Below, one piece after another: positions 36,108-44,921 of a stretch of DNA of 64,000 nucleotides. This DNA comes from Owenweeksia sp048267305 (GTDB lineage Bacteria; Bacteroidota; Bacteroidia; Flavobacteriales; Schleiferiaceae): positions 1 through 64,000 of the forward strand of contig JBLWXT010000017.1 in assembly GCA_048267305.1 (NCBI GenBank), written 5' to 3'. Position numbers and translations under genes: made by a program. The notes under the pieces are model-generated. The model saw only the letters and a program-made list of their open reading frames with translations. It made no database searches and was not told the origin of the DNA. The number at the start of each line of letters is the position of its first letter. Positions within the stretch are counted from its first letter, which is position 1.

Positions 36108-37436
36108 CTACTTGTTGATAGTAAGTTTTGAAGTGCTTGAGTAGTTATCTCCTTTAACGTTTACAAGGTAAATACCTTTAGTAAGGTTAGAGAAGTTTCT
36201 GCTCAATTTTTCGTTTCCACTTACGCTTACTTCTTCAGCGTGTACAACTTGACCAAGCATGTTTACAAGCTCGATAGTGTAAGTACCACCTTGAGTAATT
36301 GCAATGTTTACAATACCACTAGTTGGGTTAGGGTAAAGTTCAACATCGATGTTTGGAGTGTTTTCAGCAAGACCAATAGTACTTGTTCCTGTTACCCAAA
36401 AGTCGATAAGGTTACCACTTAAAGTTGATGGAGAAACATACTCGTTTCTAAATGCATCACTTCCGGTCCAAGCGTTGTATCTGGTGTTAGAGAAAAGAAT
36501 GTTACTTAGAGCAGAGCTCGGAGATTGTAGATTCAATTCTTCAAAGAAATATGGAGTGTTGTCAGATGCGCTTGTAGCGTTAAGGTATAACCACCCCATG
36601 TTGTTTACATCTCCTTTACCACCTGATACGTAGTAAGTTTGCGTAAGAGGGTCGTAAGTATAACCTGGTTTGAATGTACAGAATACTCCGGTTTTTTCAC
36701 CTGCTGCAGCCTGAATTGGTGCTGGAGGAACAATTTTAAGATAGCTGATAGCAGTATCAGAAGCTTTAAGAGCGTATTTAACAATCACCTTGTTAGGAGA
36801 GTTTACATCACCTTGTACGCCAATTGTTGCATTACCGGTATACCTTGGGGCAAGAATGTTGATCCTTGCAGGTTGAGAAGGAAATGTATTAGCTGGGTAA
36901 CCAATACCAACTCTCCAGGTGTTGTCGTCATTAACATCTCCTGTGAAGATGGCAACTCTTAGTGTATCACCTGTTAAACCACTAACAGAGCTTGAAGTAC
37001 GGTAACGAATACCTACATAAACAGTGTCGATGGTGTAAGCATCAGTAGTAGCAAAATACTGCTGACCAACTAGTGCAAAACCAACAGAGGTTGGGTCAAA
37101 TGTTTGTCCGAAACCGTGAACGTTGATGTTGTCAGGGCCACTTCCGAAATCCTGAACATAGTTACTATCAGGAGCAAATGGAGTAAATACAGCCTGAATA
37201 GAAGCTGAATACAATACATCTGCGATATCAGCATGACTCATACGTTGGCTAACCAAACCACCTTGAGTTTTAGCAGCAACGTTGCGCTGTGCAGCTTTAG
37301 CAGCCATTTCAGCTTTTAGACTTTTAGCTTCTTTGGCAGATAAGCTTTCGGCTTTTATAGGATTTTCCGTAGAAATGTTTTGACCAAAAGCAGTAATGCT
37401 GGCCAAAAAACTGAGGGTTAGTAGAACTTTTTTCAT
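36108..37436 (-). CDS. T9SS-secreted protein of unknown function
   Basis: A 442-residue exported protein: signal peptide (MKKVLLTLSFLASITAFGQ), an Ala/Lys-rich helical segment (about 30-60), a beta-rich central region of about 290 residues without a domain I recognise, and a T9SS type A sorting domain from VELYPNPTSGIV (about residue 365) ending KLTINK. It has its own TAGATTTG promoter box and a strong terminator, which suggests a monocistronic gene that may be well expressed (inference). Nothing in the sequence shows a catalytic motif. Confidence 0.8.
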   Translation of the reverse strand: MKKVLLTLSFLASITAFGQNISTENPIKAESLSAKEAKSLKAEMAAKAAQRNVAAKTQGGLVSQRMSHADIADVLYSASIQAVFTPFAPDSNYVQDFGSGPDNINVHGFGQTFDPTSVGFALVGQQYFATTDAYTIDTVYVGIRYRTSSSVSGLTGDTLRVAIFTGDVNDDNTWRVGIGYPANTFPSQPARINILAPRYTGNATIGVQGDVNSPNKVIVKYALKASDTAISYLKIVPPAPIQAAAGEKTGVFCTFKPGYTYDPLTQTYYVSGGKGDVNNMGWLYLNATSASDNTPYFFEELNLQSPSSALSNILFSNTRYNAWTGSDAFRNEYVSPSTLSGNLIDFWVTGTSTIGLAENTPNIDVELYPNPTSGIVNIAITQGGTYTIELVNMLGQVVHAEEVSVSGNEKLSRNFSNLTKGIYLVNVKGDNYSSTSKLTINK

Positions 37437-37474
37437 AATAAATTTTAATCGTGTTATATAAACATTAAGAATTG

Positions 37475-37482
37475 CAAATCTA
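37475..37482 (-). promoter_or_regulatory. candidate -7 promoter box of the 442-residue T9SS gene
   Basis: The minus strand reads TAGATTTG, an exact TAnnTTTG match, about 39 bp before the start codon. No clear TTG is seen at the -33 distance; a T-rich run is there instead. Confidence 0.4.
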
Positions 37483-37550
37483 AATAAGTATTGCGTAACT
37501 AAAAAGTAATCCAGCTGTCAAAGCTATCCTACTTATTATAAGACTCGCCC

Positions 37551-40421
37551 CTATTCAACAGCGTAAGCCTCCATAGGTTCACAGGTGCAAATAAGATTTC
37601 TGTCGCCATACGCATCATCCACCCTTCTTACAGAAGGCCAGAATTTGTTAAGACTCACGTAATCAAGGGGGTAGGCTGCGATTTGTCTTGAGTAGGGCAG
37701 GCTCCATTCATCAGCGGTAAGCTGCTGCATGGTGTGCGGTGCATTCCTCAAAGGATTGTTTTCCTTGTCAAAAGTATCGTCTTCTATACCAGAAATTTCC
37801 TTACGAATGCTTAAAAGTGCATCGCAAAACTGATCGAGTTCCTGTTTGCTTTCGCTTTCAGTAGGCTCTATCATAAGGGTTCCGGCAACGGGAAAAGAAA
37901 CTGTAGGTGCATGGTAGCCATAGTCCATAAGACGCTTGGCAATATCCACCACTTCAATGGAAGCGCTCTTTTTAAACGGGCGGCAATCCAAAATCATTTC
38001 GTGCGCCACGCGGCCTTTTTCGTTGGTATACAGTACATTAAACTCACTTTCCAGGCGGCTTTTCATGTAGTTGGCATTAAGGATGGCAAACTCAGTAGCC
38101 TGCCTTAGTCCTTTCGCGCCAAGCATTTTAATGTAGCCATAGCTGATAATAAGAATAAGACCGCTGCCATAAGGAGCAGCAGAAATAGCGTTAATGGCAT
38201 TTTTACCTCCGGTTTTCACCAGGCGATGTCCTGGTAAAAATGGCGCCAGGTGCTCGGCTACTCCGATAGGTCCCATTCCGGGGCCACCGCCACCATGAGG
38301 TATAGCAAAGGTTTTATGCAGGTTGAGGTGGCAAACATCAGCGCCAATATTACCCGGGCTGGTCAATCCAACCTGAGCGTTCATGTTGGCACCATCCATA
38401 TATACCTGTCCGCCATGCTCATGTATAATGGAAGTGATTTCCATTACCGATTCTTCAAAAACACCATGGGTACTGGGGTAGGTGATCATTAGGCAGGAGA
38501 GGTTTTCGCTGTGCTTTTCAGCCTTTGCCTTCAAATCTTCAACATCAATGTTTCCTGAATCATCACATTTTACCACCACCACTTTTGTGCCGGCCATAAT
38601 GGCGCTGGCGGGGTTGGTACCGTGAGCCGAACTTGGGATTAGCGTCACATTTCTGTGAGAATCACCACGAGAGTTGTGATAGGCACGAATAACCATCAAA
38701 CCAGCGTATTCGCCTTGCGCACCTGAGTTTGGCTGCAGTGATACAGAATGAAATCCTGTGATTTCACAAAGGTCGCGTTCCAGTTCCGTAATCATTTCCA
38801 TATAACCACCGGTTTGGTCGCCAGGGGCAAATGGGTGGATGTTTCCAAACAACGGCCAGCTCAATGGCAGCATTTCCGTGGCTGCGTTTAGCTTCATGGT
38901 GCAGCTTCCCAATGGAATCATGGAGTGGTTTAGTGAAAGATCCTTACGCTCCAGTTTTTTCATGTAGCGCATTAGTTCAGTTTCGCTGCGATAGCTGTTG
39001 AATACAGCTTGCTCCAGATATCCTGATGTGCGTTGTGTTGTTTGTGGGATGATGTTAAGGTCGAGCAGTTTTTCTACTTCAACAGCTTTTTCTCCCTTAG
39101 CTTCAGCAAAAATCTCTACCAATTCGCGTATAGCAGCAAGGTTTGTGGTTTCATTAAGGCTAATACCAACTTCGTGATTGCTGATGTAACGAAGGTTTAC
39201 CTCGCGTGCCTCGGCAATTTCACGTATGGCAGCTGTATCAACATCTCCGGTTTCTATCTTCAGGGTGTCAAAAAACGATTCGTTTAATTGCTCATAGCCC
39301 AGTTTGCGCAAAGCATCCGAAAGCGTTACCGCTGAAAAGTGAATCTTCTTAGAAATATTTTCAATCCCTTTTGGTCCGTGATAAACGGCATACATACCCG
39401 CCATAACAGCCAACAGTACCTGCGCGGTACAAATGTTAGAAGTGGCCTTTTCTCTCTTAATATGTTGTTCGCGGGTTTGCAAAGCCATGCGCATGGCATT
39501 GTTACCATCCTTATCTAGGGTAACGCCTATTATCCTTCCGGGGATAGCTCTTTTGTACTCATCCTTAGTGGCAAAAAAGGCAGCATGCGGACCTCCAAAT
39601 CCTAAAGGAATACCCATGCGTTGAGTCGTTCCTACCACGGCATCCGCTCCCCATTCTCCGGGAGGTGTAAGTAAGGCAAGGCTTAAAATATCTGCAGCTA
39701 CAGCCACTTGTACATCATTGGCCTTGGCATCCGCCATAAAATCGGTGTAGTCAAAAATTTCACCATCAGTGGCCGGGTATTGCAGCAATGCTCCAAAATA
39801 CTCATCACTAAAGGAGAAATCGCGATGATCGCCAATAACCAACTCGATACCCATGGGCTCAGAGCGGGTTTTTAGCACATCAATATTTTGATGCAGGCAA
39901 TGCATGGAAACAAAAAACTTATTGGCTCCGGCTTTCTTTTTATCGCGAGAGCGGCCTGCGTAAAACATGCTCATGGCCTCTGCAGCAGCGGTAGCTTCAT
40001 CCAACAAGCTAGCGTTGGCAATAGGCAAGCCCGTAAGGTCGGCAATCATGGTTTGGAAGTTTAAAAGAGCTTCCAGCCTTCCTTGAGAAATCTCAGCCTG
40101 ATAAGGCGTGTAAGCCGTGTACCAGCCCGGGTTTTCTAAAATGTTGCGCTGTATAACACCAGGTAAAATGGTAGGATGGTATCCCAGGCCAATGTAGGTT
40201 TTGAAAACCTTGTTCTTTCGCCCGATATCCCTGATTCTACCCAAAAACTCATGCTCAGTATAGGCCTCAGTAAGATTTAAATCCTTCTTGAGGCGGATGT
40301 GTTTTGGTACAGTTTCATTGATCAAAGCATCCATTGAGTCAACCCCAACTGCCTTCAACATATCCTTCACATCTTCTTCCCTTGGTCCAATATGTCGGTA
40401 AGCGAATGAGTCTGTTGTCAT
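37551..40421 (-). CDS. gcvP: glycine dehydrogenase (decarboxylating), P-protein
   Basis: P-protein of the glycine cleavage system: decarboxylates glycine and passes the aminomethyl group to the lipoyl H-protein. At 956 residues it is the fused single-chain form (both halves of the archaeal type). It begins with FAYRHIGPREEDVKDML. The PLP lysine lies in HLNLHKTFAIPHGGGGPGMG near residue 705, and LIPSSAHGTNPASA precedes it. The other cleavage genes (gcvT, gcvH) are not in the window, but lpdA, encoding the shared E3/L subunit, lies 20 kb downstream. A good promoter precedes it. Confidence 0.96.
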   Translation of the reverse strand: MTTDSFAYRHIGPREEDVKDMLKAVGVDSMDALINETVPKHIRLKKDLNLTEAYTEHEFLGRIRDIGRKNKVFKTYIGLGYHPTILPGVIQRNILENPGWYTAYTPYQAEISQGRLEALLNFQTMIADLTGLPIANASLLDEATAAAEAMSMFYAGRSRDKKKAGANKFFVSMHCLHQNIDVLKTRSEPMGIELVIGDHRDFSFSDEYFGALLQYPATDGEIFDYTDFMADAKANDVQVAVAADILSLALLTPPGEWGADAVVGTTQRMGIPLGFGGPHAAFFATKDEYKRAIPGRIIGVTLDKDGNNAMRMALQTREQHIKREKATSNICTAQVLLAVMAGMYAVYHGPKGIENISKKIHFSAVTLSDALRKLGYEQLNESFFDTLKIETGDVDTAAIREIAEAREVNLRYISNHEVGISLNETTNLAAIRELVEIFAEAKGEKAVEVEKLLDLNIIPQTTQRTSGYLEQAVFNSYRSETELMRYMKKLERKDLSLNHSMIPLGSCTMKLNAATEMLPLSWPLFGNIHPFAPGDQTGGYMEMITELERDLCEITGFHSVSLQPNSGAQGEYAGLMVIRAYHNSRGDSHRNVTLIPSSAHGTNPASAIMAGTKVVVVKCDDSGNIDVEDLKAKAEKHSENLSCLMITYPSTHGVFEESVMEITSIIHEHGGQVYMDGANMNAQVGLTSPGNIGADVCHLNLHKTFAIPHGGGGPGMGPIGVAEHLAPFLPGHRLVKTGGKNAINAISAAPYGSGLILIISYGYIKMLGAKGLRQATEFAILNANYMKSRLESEFNVLYTNEKGRVAHEMILDCRPFKKSASIEVVDIAKRLMDYGYHAPTVSFPVAGTLMIEPTESESKQELDQFCDALLSIRKEISGIEDDTFDKENNPLRNAPHTMQQLTADEWSLPYSRQIAAYPLDYVSLNKFWPSVRRVDDAYGDRNLICTCEPMEAYAVE

Positions 40422-40452
40422 ATCTACGGTTTTATTTTAGATTTTTGAACGG

Positions 40453-40482
40453 CAAAAGTAACTACTTAAGCCATTTCACCAA
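40453..40482 (-). promoter_or_regulatory. promoter of gcvP
   Basis: On the minus strand a TTG (40480-40482) is followed after 19 bp by TACTTTTG (40453-40460), matching the Bacteroidota -33/-7 pattern. The predicted transcript start is about 26 nt before the gcvP start codon. Confidence 0.5.
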
Positions 40483-40489
40483 GCAGAGG

Positions 40490-41383
40490 GTGTTAGATTA
40501 TCTGTCACGCTTTTTAAACAGGCCATATTCTTTGAAAGAAATATTTAAGTCTTTAGTTTACAGTAATATATGGGTGTCCCTGGCTGTGGCTTCCTTTACG
40601 TTTATTACTATGGTGAATTTGGTTACTATAAATGCCTATTTCCTTTTATTTGTTACCTGTTCCAGCATGTTTTCCTACAATTACATGCGTTTAGTAGATA
40701 TCAGCGCCTATGACCTTCGGCATAATTTTAACTTCAAGGCGTGGATTGTGGGGCATAGAAGACAGGTTTGGATTCTCACCCTGGTCTTTGGCCTGCTCAC
40801 CCTTTTCTTTTTTCTGGAGATTTTTTCAATGCGCCTCGTCTGGCTTCTTCTTCTGCCAACTTTGGTTTCCATTTTATACCCCTTAAGTTTTAAGCGATCC
40901 TTTAGCGGCTTTACCTCTTTAAGGATGGTACCAGGGCTAAAAATGTTTTTAATAGCTGCCACCTGGTCCTATGTTACCGTGTTTATTCCCGTAGCGCTTT
41001 ATGGTTCGCTTGCGCTTGAAGATGTTTTAGAGTGCATGATGCGCACAGTGCTGGTGTTGGGGCTGGTAGTGCCTTTTGATATCCGAGACGTAAGTTATGA
41101 TGATCCCAACATGCGCACTATACCACAGGTGCTTGGCGCAGAAAGAGCCCGGCAGCTGGCCATGTTTTTTGTTCTGATTTACCAATTCTGGCTAGTGATG
41201 CGGTTCTTCTTTTTTGATGCTTCATTGCCGTTTACCATTGCCATATTAATTGGGTTGGAAATCGGCTACTGGCTGATCCGCTACTCCCATCGAGAACATA
41301 GCGATGAGTATTTTTCATTCTGGATAGAAGGGGTGCCGATTTTTTGTGCAATGCTGGTAGTGGTGGCTAGGGTACTTCTTTAA
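40490..41383 (+). CDS. UbiA-like membrane prenyltransferase-family protein
   Basis: About 297 residues with eight or nine hydrophobic helices. The second aspartate-rich motif of the UbiA family is intact, in VVPFDIRDVSYDDPNMRTIP followed by VLGAERARQL. The first motif (normally NxxxDxxxD) is changed to NYMRLVDISAYD, so prenyl-diphosphate chemistry is uncertain. The family attaches prenyl chains to aromatic acceptors in the membrane; the substrate cannot be told here. The frame extends upstream into the divergent gcvP start, so I chose the GTG at 40490; TTG at 40532 (giving MKEIFKSLVYSNIW) and ATG at 40406 are alternatives. Confidence 0.65.
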   Translation: MLDYLSRFLNRPYSLKEIFKSLVYSNIWVSLAVASFTFITMVNLVTINAYFLLFVTCSSMFSYNYMRLVDISAYDLRHNFNFKAWIVGHRRQVWILTLVFGLLTLFFFLEIFSMRLVWLLLLPTLVSILYPLSFKRSFSGFTSLRMVPGLKMFLIAATWSYVTVFIPVALYGSLALEDVLECMMRTVLVLGLVVPFDIRDVSYDDPNMRTIPQVLGAERARQLAMFFVLIYQFWLVMRFFFFDASLPFTIAILIGLEIGYWLIRYSHREHSDEYFSFWIEGVPIFCAMLVVVARVLL

Positions 41384-41463
41384 AAGCCAGAAGTAAAGGG
41401 GCTGGCCATAAAAATATATATACAGTAAATTGCTCGCTGCATTGATGAATCAAAAGCTCAACT

Positions 41464-43281
41464 ATGAAAACAATTTTTACTGTTCTTTCAATCATTATTG
41501 TCTCCAACTTTTTATCAGGTCAATCTATCATTTATGTAGATAGCTCCAATGTAAGTTCTGGTAGCGGTTCCAGTTGGGCATCTGCTTACACAAGCTTTCA
41601 ACAGGCACTAGAGGCTGCTCAGCCTGGTCAGCAAATATGGGTCGCTAAGGGCACTTATGTTCCTTCAAAAGACTATAGTGGAAATGTGCCTTCAGATTTA
41701 AAGAAAACAACTTTTACGTTACGCAAGGGGGTGAAAATTTATGGCGGCTTTGTAGGTACTGAAACCAGTATCAGCCAGCGCAATTGGAGATCCAATAAAT
41801 CAGTACTTTCTGGTTTTCATGGACCCAAACAGTCTGAAGTAGTTGTCCGTGGAGATAGTATTGATTCCACAGCCAGTTTAGATGGATTTTATATTACAAA
41901 ATCTAAGGGTAATAGCTCTCTCATACGAGGAGGGGGAATATTCCTAAGGTATTCCAACATGACTCTATCAAACCTCGTAATACATCAAAATGAAGCCTAT
42001 TGTGGGGGAGGTATTGGGATGCAGTATTCGAGTCCCACTGTAGTGAATGTCCATATTTATGATAACAACATATTATCTACAAATAATGATAGTGGAGGTG
42101 GAGTATTTGTTGAGCAAGGACATCCCAATCTGATTAATTGCTTGATAGTACAAAACACATCTCCTGCAGCTGGTGGTGGTATTGCTTGCCGAAATGCCTC
42201 TCCGGTTCTTCACAATGTCACTATTAGTGGAAATATTGCTCCAGGGTTTCCAGTTTCAGGGGGAATGCGTAATGTCAGCAATACACAGGCCTTAGCATCA
42301 TTGCCCTTAGTGTATAACTCAATAATTGAAGGCGGAATTCACAATTCAATATACTCTCAACCAAAATTCTCGAATTGTATTGGTGTTTGGGGAAGAATAG
42401 GAGGTATCGATACGGTAATGGGAATAGATGGCGGAAGTAACCTCGATACTTCAGTTTACTATACAGATTCCGCCAATGGAAATTACATCGCAGCTCACTG
42501 CTCACCAAATATTGATGAGGGAAGTAACCAGTATTTACCAAAGGACTTTCTGGATTTAGATTATGATGGAGATACTACGGAGCTTTTACCAGTTGATCTT
42601 TTTGGAAGACCTAGAGTGCAAAATGGTATTGTTGATATGGGAGCTTTTGAAGGTGCTTCATCATCTGATACCGTTGAGACCAAGTTGTGTTATGGAGATA
42701 CACTGAGTGTTGCGGGAAATATCATTACAAGACAAGGTGTTTCCTTGCTTTCCTTTCCCCGAACTGGCCTTTGCGATTCTCTTGTGTATTATGATGTGCA
42801 GAGCCCAATAGACCCACAGATAACTGTGAATGCCTCTAACAAAACTCTAACGGCTTCTATAAGTAATGCCAAATATCAATGGTATGACTGTACCAATGCC
42901 TTTGCCTTGCCGGGAGATACAAACCAGATTTTCAGCCCGTGGGTGCCGAGCTCCTACAGTGTAATAATTACCGAAAACGGATGTACTGATACTTCGGAAT
43001 GTGTTAATGTAACTCAGGTAGGATTGCCTGAAATGGGTGATGTTTTTAAAATTAATGTTTTTCCTAATCCTTCTTCAGGCCTATATACCCTGGAGTTTTC
43101 AGAGGCCTATACAGATGTGCAGATTCAGGTTATGGATATAAGTGGAAAGATAATTTATCAGCAAAACTCAAATTCCACAGGCACAATTCTGTTGAATATT
43201 TCAGATAGCCCTGCGGGTTTATATATTCTTAAGCTTACCACCGAAAAAGGTGTTAATGCACTTCAACTCGTTAAGGAATAG
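41464..43281 (+). CDS. T9SS-secreted parallel beta-helix protein
   Basis: A 605-residue exported protein: signal peptide ending FLSGQ, then IYVDSSNVSSGSGSSWASAY and QQALEAAQPGQQIWVAKGTY, the opening of right-handed parallel beta-helix proteins (choice-of-anchor/PMP-like), with repeated short GGG-containing rungs (GGGIFLRYSN, GGGIGMQYSS, GGGVFVEQGH, GGGIACRNAS) at about residues 155-250, and VDMGAFEG at the end of the helix (near 395). A linker with one more beta domain leads to a T9SS type A sorting domain from INVFPNPSSGLY (about 530). Likely a surface or released polysaccharide-binding or adhesive protein; no catalytic residues can be named. Confidence 0.85.
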   Translation: MKTIFTVLSIIIVSNFLSGQSIIYVDSSNVSSGSGSSWASAYTSFQQALEAAQPGQQIWVAKGTYVPSKDYSGNVPSDLKKTTFTLRKGVKIYGGFVGTETSISQRNWRSNKSVLSGFHGPKQSEVVVRGDSIDSTASLDGFYITKSKGNSSLIRGGGIFLRYSNMTLSNLVIHQNEAYCGGGIGMQYSSPTVVNVHIYDNNILSTNNDSGGGVFVEQGHPNLINCLIVQNTSPAAGGGIACRNASPVLHNVTISGNIAPGFPVSGGMRNVSNTQALASLPLVYNSIIEGGIHNSIYSQPKFSNCIGVWGRIGGIDTVMGIDGGSNLDTSVYYTDSANGNYIAAHCSPNIDEGSNQYLPKDFLDLDYDGDTTELLPVDLFGRPRVQNGIVDMGAFEGASSSDTVETKLCYGDTLSVAGNIITRQGVSLLSFPRTGLCDSLVYYDVQSPIDPQITVNASNKTLTASISNAKYQWYDCTNAFALPGDTNQIFSPWVPSSYSVIITENGCTDTSECVNVTQVGLPEMGDVFKINVFPNPSSGLYTLEFSEAYTDVQIQVMDISGKIIYQQNSNSTGTILLNISDSPAGLYILKLTTEKGVNALQLVKE

Positions 43282-43333
43282 AAAGCTTTTAGTCTATATC
43301 ACGAATTGGTTGTTTGAGTATTTTATGATTTTT

Positions 43334-43365
43334 GACCTATCAGGTTTCCAAAAAGCTGTCAGGTC
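43334..43365. repeat. decayed palindrome upstream of kynU
   Basis: GACCTATCAGGTTT and AAAAAGCTGTCAGGTC face each other with about three mismatches. It resembles an ACCTGTCAGGT-type palindrome that I associate with Bacteroidota intergenic spacers (from memory). Confidence 0.35.
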
Positions 43366-43390
43366 TGTAACCTACAATCCTTAATTTCGC

Positions 43391-43410
43391 CTTGCCTACC
43401 GTCAGGCAGG
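43391..43410. repeat. short palindrome CCTGCC-type upstream of kynU
   Basis: CTTGCCT-ACCGTC-AGGCAGG, a 7-bp stem with one mismatch, 37 bp before the kynU start. A related palindrome (CCTGCCCGTCCGTTCAGGCG) is embedded in the repeat element at 62.5 kb, so it belongs to a small dispersed family. Confidence 0.4.
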
Positions 43411-43446
43411 TACACAACATTTTATCATCCATCAACCACATTATAT

Positions 43447-44733
43447 ATGGAGTATCGTTTTTCGGAAGATTTTGCCCTTGAAGCAGACCAGCAGGATCCT
43501 CTAAAGGAATTGAGAAAAGAAATTGTATTTCCTCAGCATAATGGTCGCGAGGCTGTTTACTTTACAGGAAATTCTCTTGGTTTACAAGCCAAAAAGGCAC
43601 GCCAATACGCTAATGAAGAATTTGATGACTGGGCCACATTTGGAGTGGAAGGTCATGTACATTCCCGCAGGCCGTGGTTGCACTACCATGAGTTTTTTAC
43701 CAAGCCCTTGGCTAAGATTGTAGGAGCTAAACCGGAGGAAGTAGTGGCTATGAATGGTCTTACTACCAATTTACATCTTATGATGGTGAGCTTTTTCAGG
43801 CCTTCCGGCAAACGGAAAAAAATACTTTGTGAGGGAAAGGCCTTCCCATCTGATCAATATGCCTTGCGCAGTCAGCTGCGCTTTCATGGTTTGGAGGAGA
43901 GCGATCTCATAGAACTAAAGCCCGATCCGGAAACGGAACTGATTAGTGATGAGCGCGTTTTGCAGGCTATTGAAGAGCATGGTGATGAAATAGCATTGGT
44001 GATGCTGGGTGGAATGAATTACTACACCGGCCAGTTTTTCGATATGGAAGCCATCACCCGAAAGGGACAGGAGGCCGGAGCCATAGTGGGATGGGATTTG
44101 GCACACGCTGCCGGAAATGTGCCTTTAAAACTTCACGAGTGGAACGTAGATTTTGCCGCCTGGTGTGGCTATAAATATTTGAACAGCGGCCCTGGTGGGG
44201 TGAGTGGTGTGTTTATTCACGAGCGCCATCACGGGCAAACCGATATTCCGCGTTTTGAAGGCTGGTGGGGACATGATAAGGCCACTCGCTTTCAAATGCC
44301 GGATGAATTTAATCCTATACCTACCGCTGAGGCCTGGCAACTGAGCAATGCCCCTGTATTTGCCATGACTCCATTGTTGGCCAGCCTTGAATTGTTTGAG
44401 GAAGCCGGAATGGAAAGACTTCGTGAGAAATCGGTAAAGCTTACCGGCTACATGGAGTTTGTGATTAATGAAGTGAGGAAAAGCACAGGGGTGCCCTTAA
44501 AGGTGCTTACTCCACATGACCCTGAAAAGCGCGGGGCACAACTCTCTATGGTAGTGCCAAAGGTTGGTAAAAAAGTTTTTGATGTACTTACCGAGCAAGG
44601 GGTAATAGCTGATTGGCGCGAACCTGATGTAATCCGCATGGCTGCTGTGCCTCTGTATAATAACTTTGAAGATATATACCGCTTCGGAAAGATTTTGGAA
44701 AGAAGCCTGAAGGAGATTGGCCAGAAGATTTAA
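43447..44733 (+). CDS. kynU: kynureninase
   Basis: PLP enzyme that cleaves kynurenine or 3-hydroxykynurenine to (3-hydroxy)anthranilate and alanine. The 428-residue length and the order of motifs fit KynU: YFTGNSLGLQAKKARQY, AMNGLTTNLHLMM (cofactor phosphate region), VGWDLAHAAGNVPL (Asp contact to PLP) and the Schiff-base lysine in WCGYKYLNSGPGG. With the downstream monooxygenase it makes 3-hydroxyanthranilate, a precursor of quinolinate and NAD, or part of tryptophan breakdown. Tryptophan dioxygenase and formamidase are not in the window. Two small palindromes precede it. Confidence 0.95.
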   Translation: MEYRFSEDFALEADQQDPLKELRKEIVFPQHNGREAVYFTGNSLGLQAKKARQYANEEFDDWATFGVEGHVHSRRPWLHYHEFFTKPLAKIVGAKPEEVVAMNGLTTNLHLMMVSFFRPSGKRKKILCEGKAFPSDQYALRSQLRFHGLEESDLIELKPDPETELISDERVLQAIEEHGDEIALVMLGGMNYYTGQFFDMEAITRKGQEAGAIVGWDLAHAAGNVPLKLHEWNVDFAAWCGYKYLNSGPGGVSGVFIHERHHGQTDIPRFEGWWGHDKATRFQMPDEFNPIPTAEAWQLSNAPVFAMTPLLASLELFEEAGMERLREKSVKLTGYMEFVINEVRKSTGVPLKVLTPHDPEKRGAQLSMVVPKVGKKVFDVLTEQGVIADWREPDVIRMAAVPLYNNFEDIYRFGKILERSLKEIGQKI

Positions 44734-44779
44734 AGGTCAATGCTGATAAGGGTATCAGAAGTTACGTGAAAGTTTGTAA

Positions 44780-44897
44780 GCCCCAACGGGGCGACATATA
44801 AAAACCCCATGGTGCAAGCCATGGGATTAATGAAGAGAAAGGTTCACAGGATTTTGGCATGTGTTTTTGCCTGAAAGGCATAAAACCATGACAAAAT
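44780..44897 (+). repeat. three-hairpin intergenic repeat element, copy A
   Basis: Forward copy between kynU and the monooxygenase gene. Box 1 is GCCCC-AAC-GGGGC (44780-44792). Box 2 is CCCATGG-TGCAAG-CCATGGG (44806-44825). Box 3 is a long hairpin (44851-44897) with arms ATTTTGGCATGTGTTTTTGC and AAAACCATGACAAAAT. The box order, the conserved ends of box 3 and the spacing match copies B, C and D. Confidence 0.75.
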
Positions 44898-44921
44898 CCA
44901 ATAACAAAACAAATTGAATAC

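Noticed and set aside
36108..37436. Possible enzyme function for the 442-residue T9SS protein.
   Set aside because: No catalytic motif or known domain could be seen apart from the sorting domain.
40334..40489. Upstream extension of the UbiA-like protein.
   Set aside because: It lies antisense to the gcvP start and its promoter; the extra residues do not look like part of the membrane fold.
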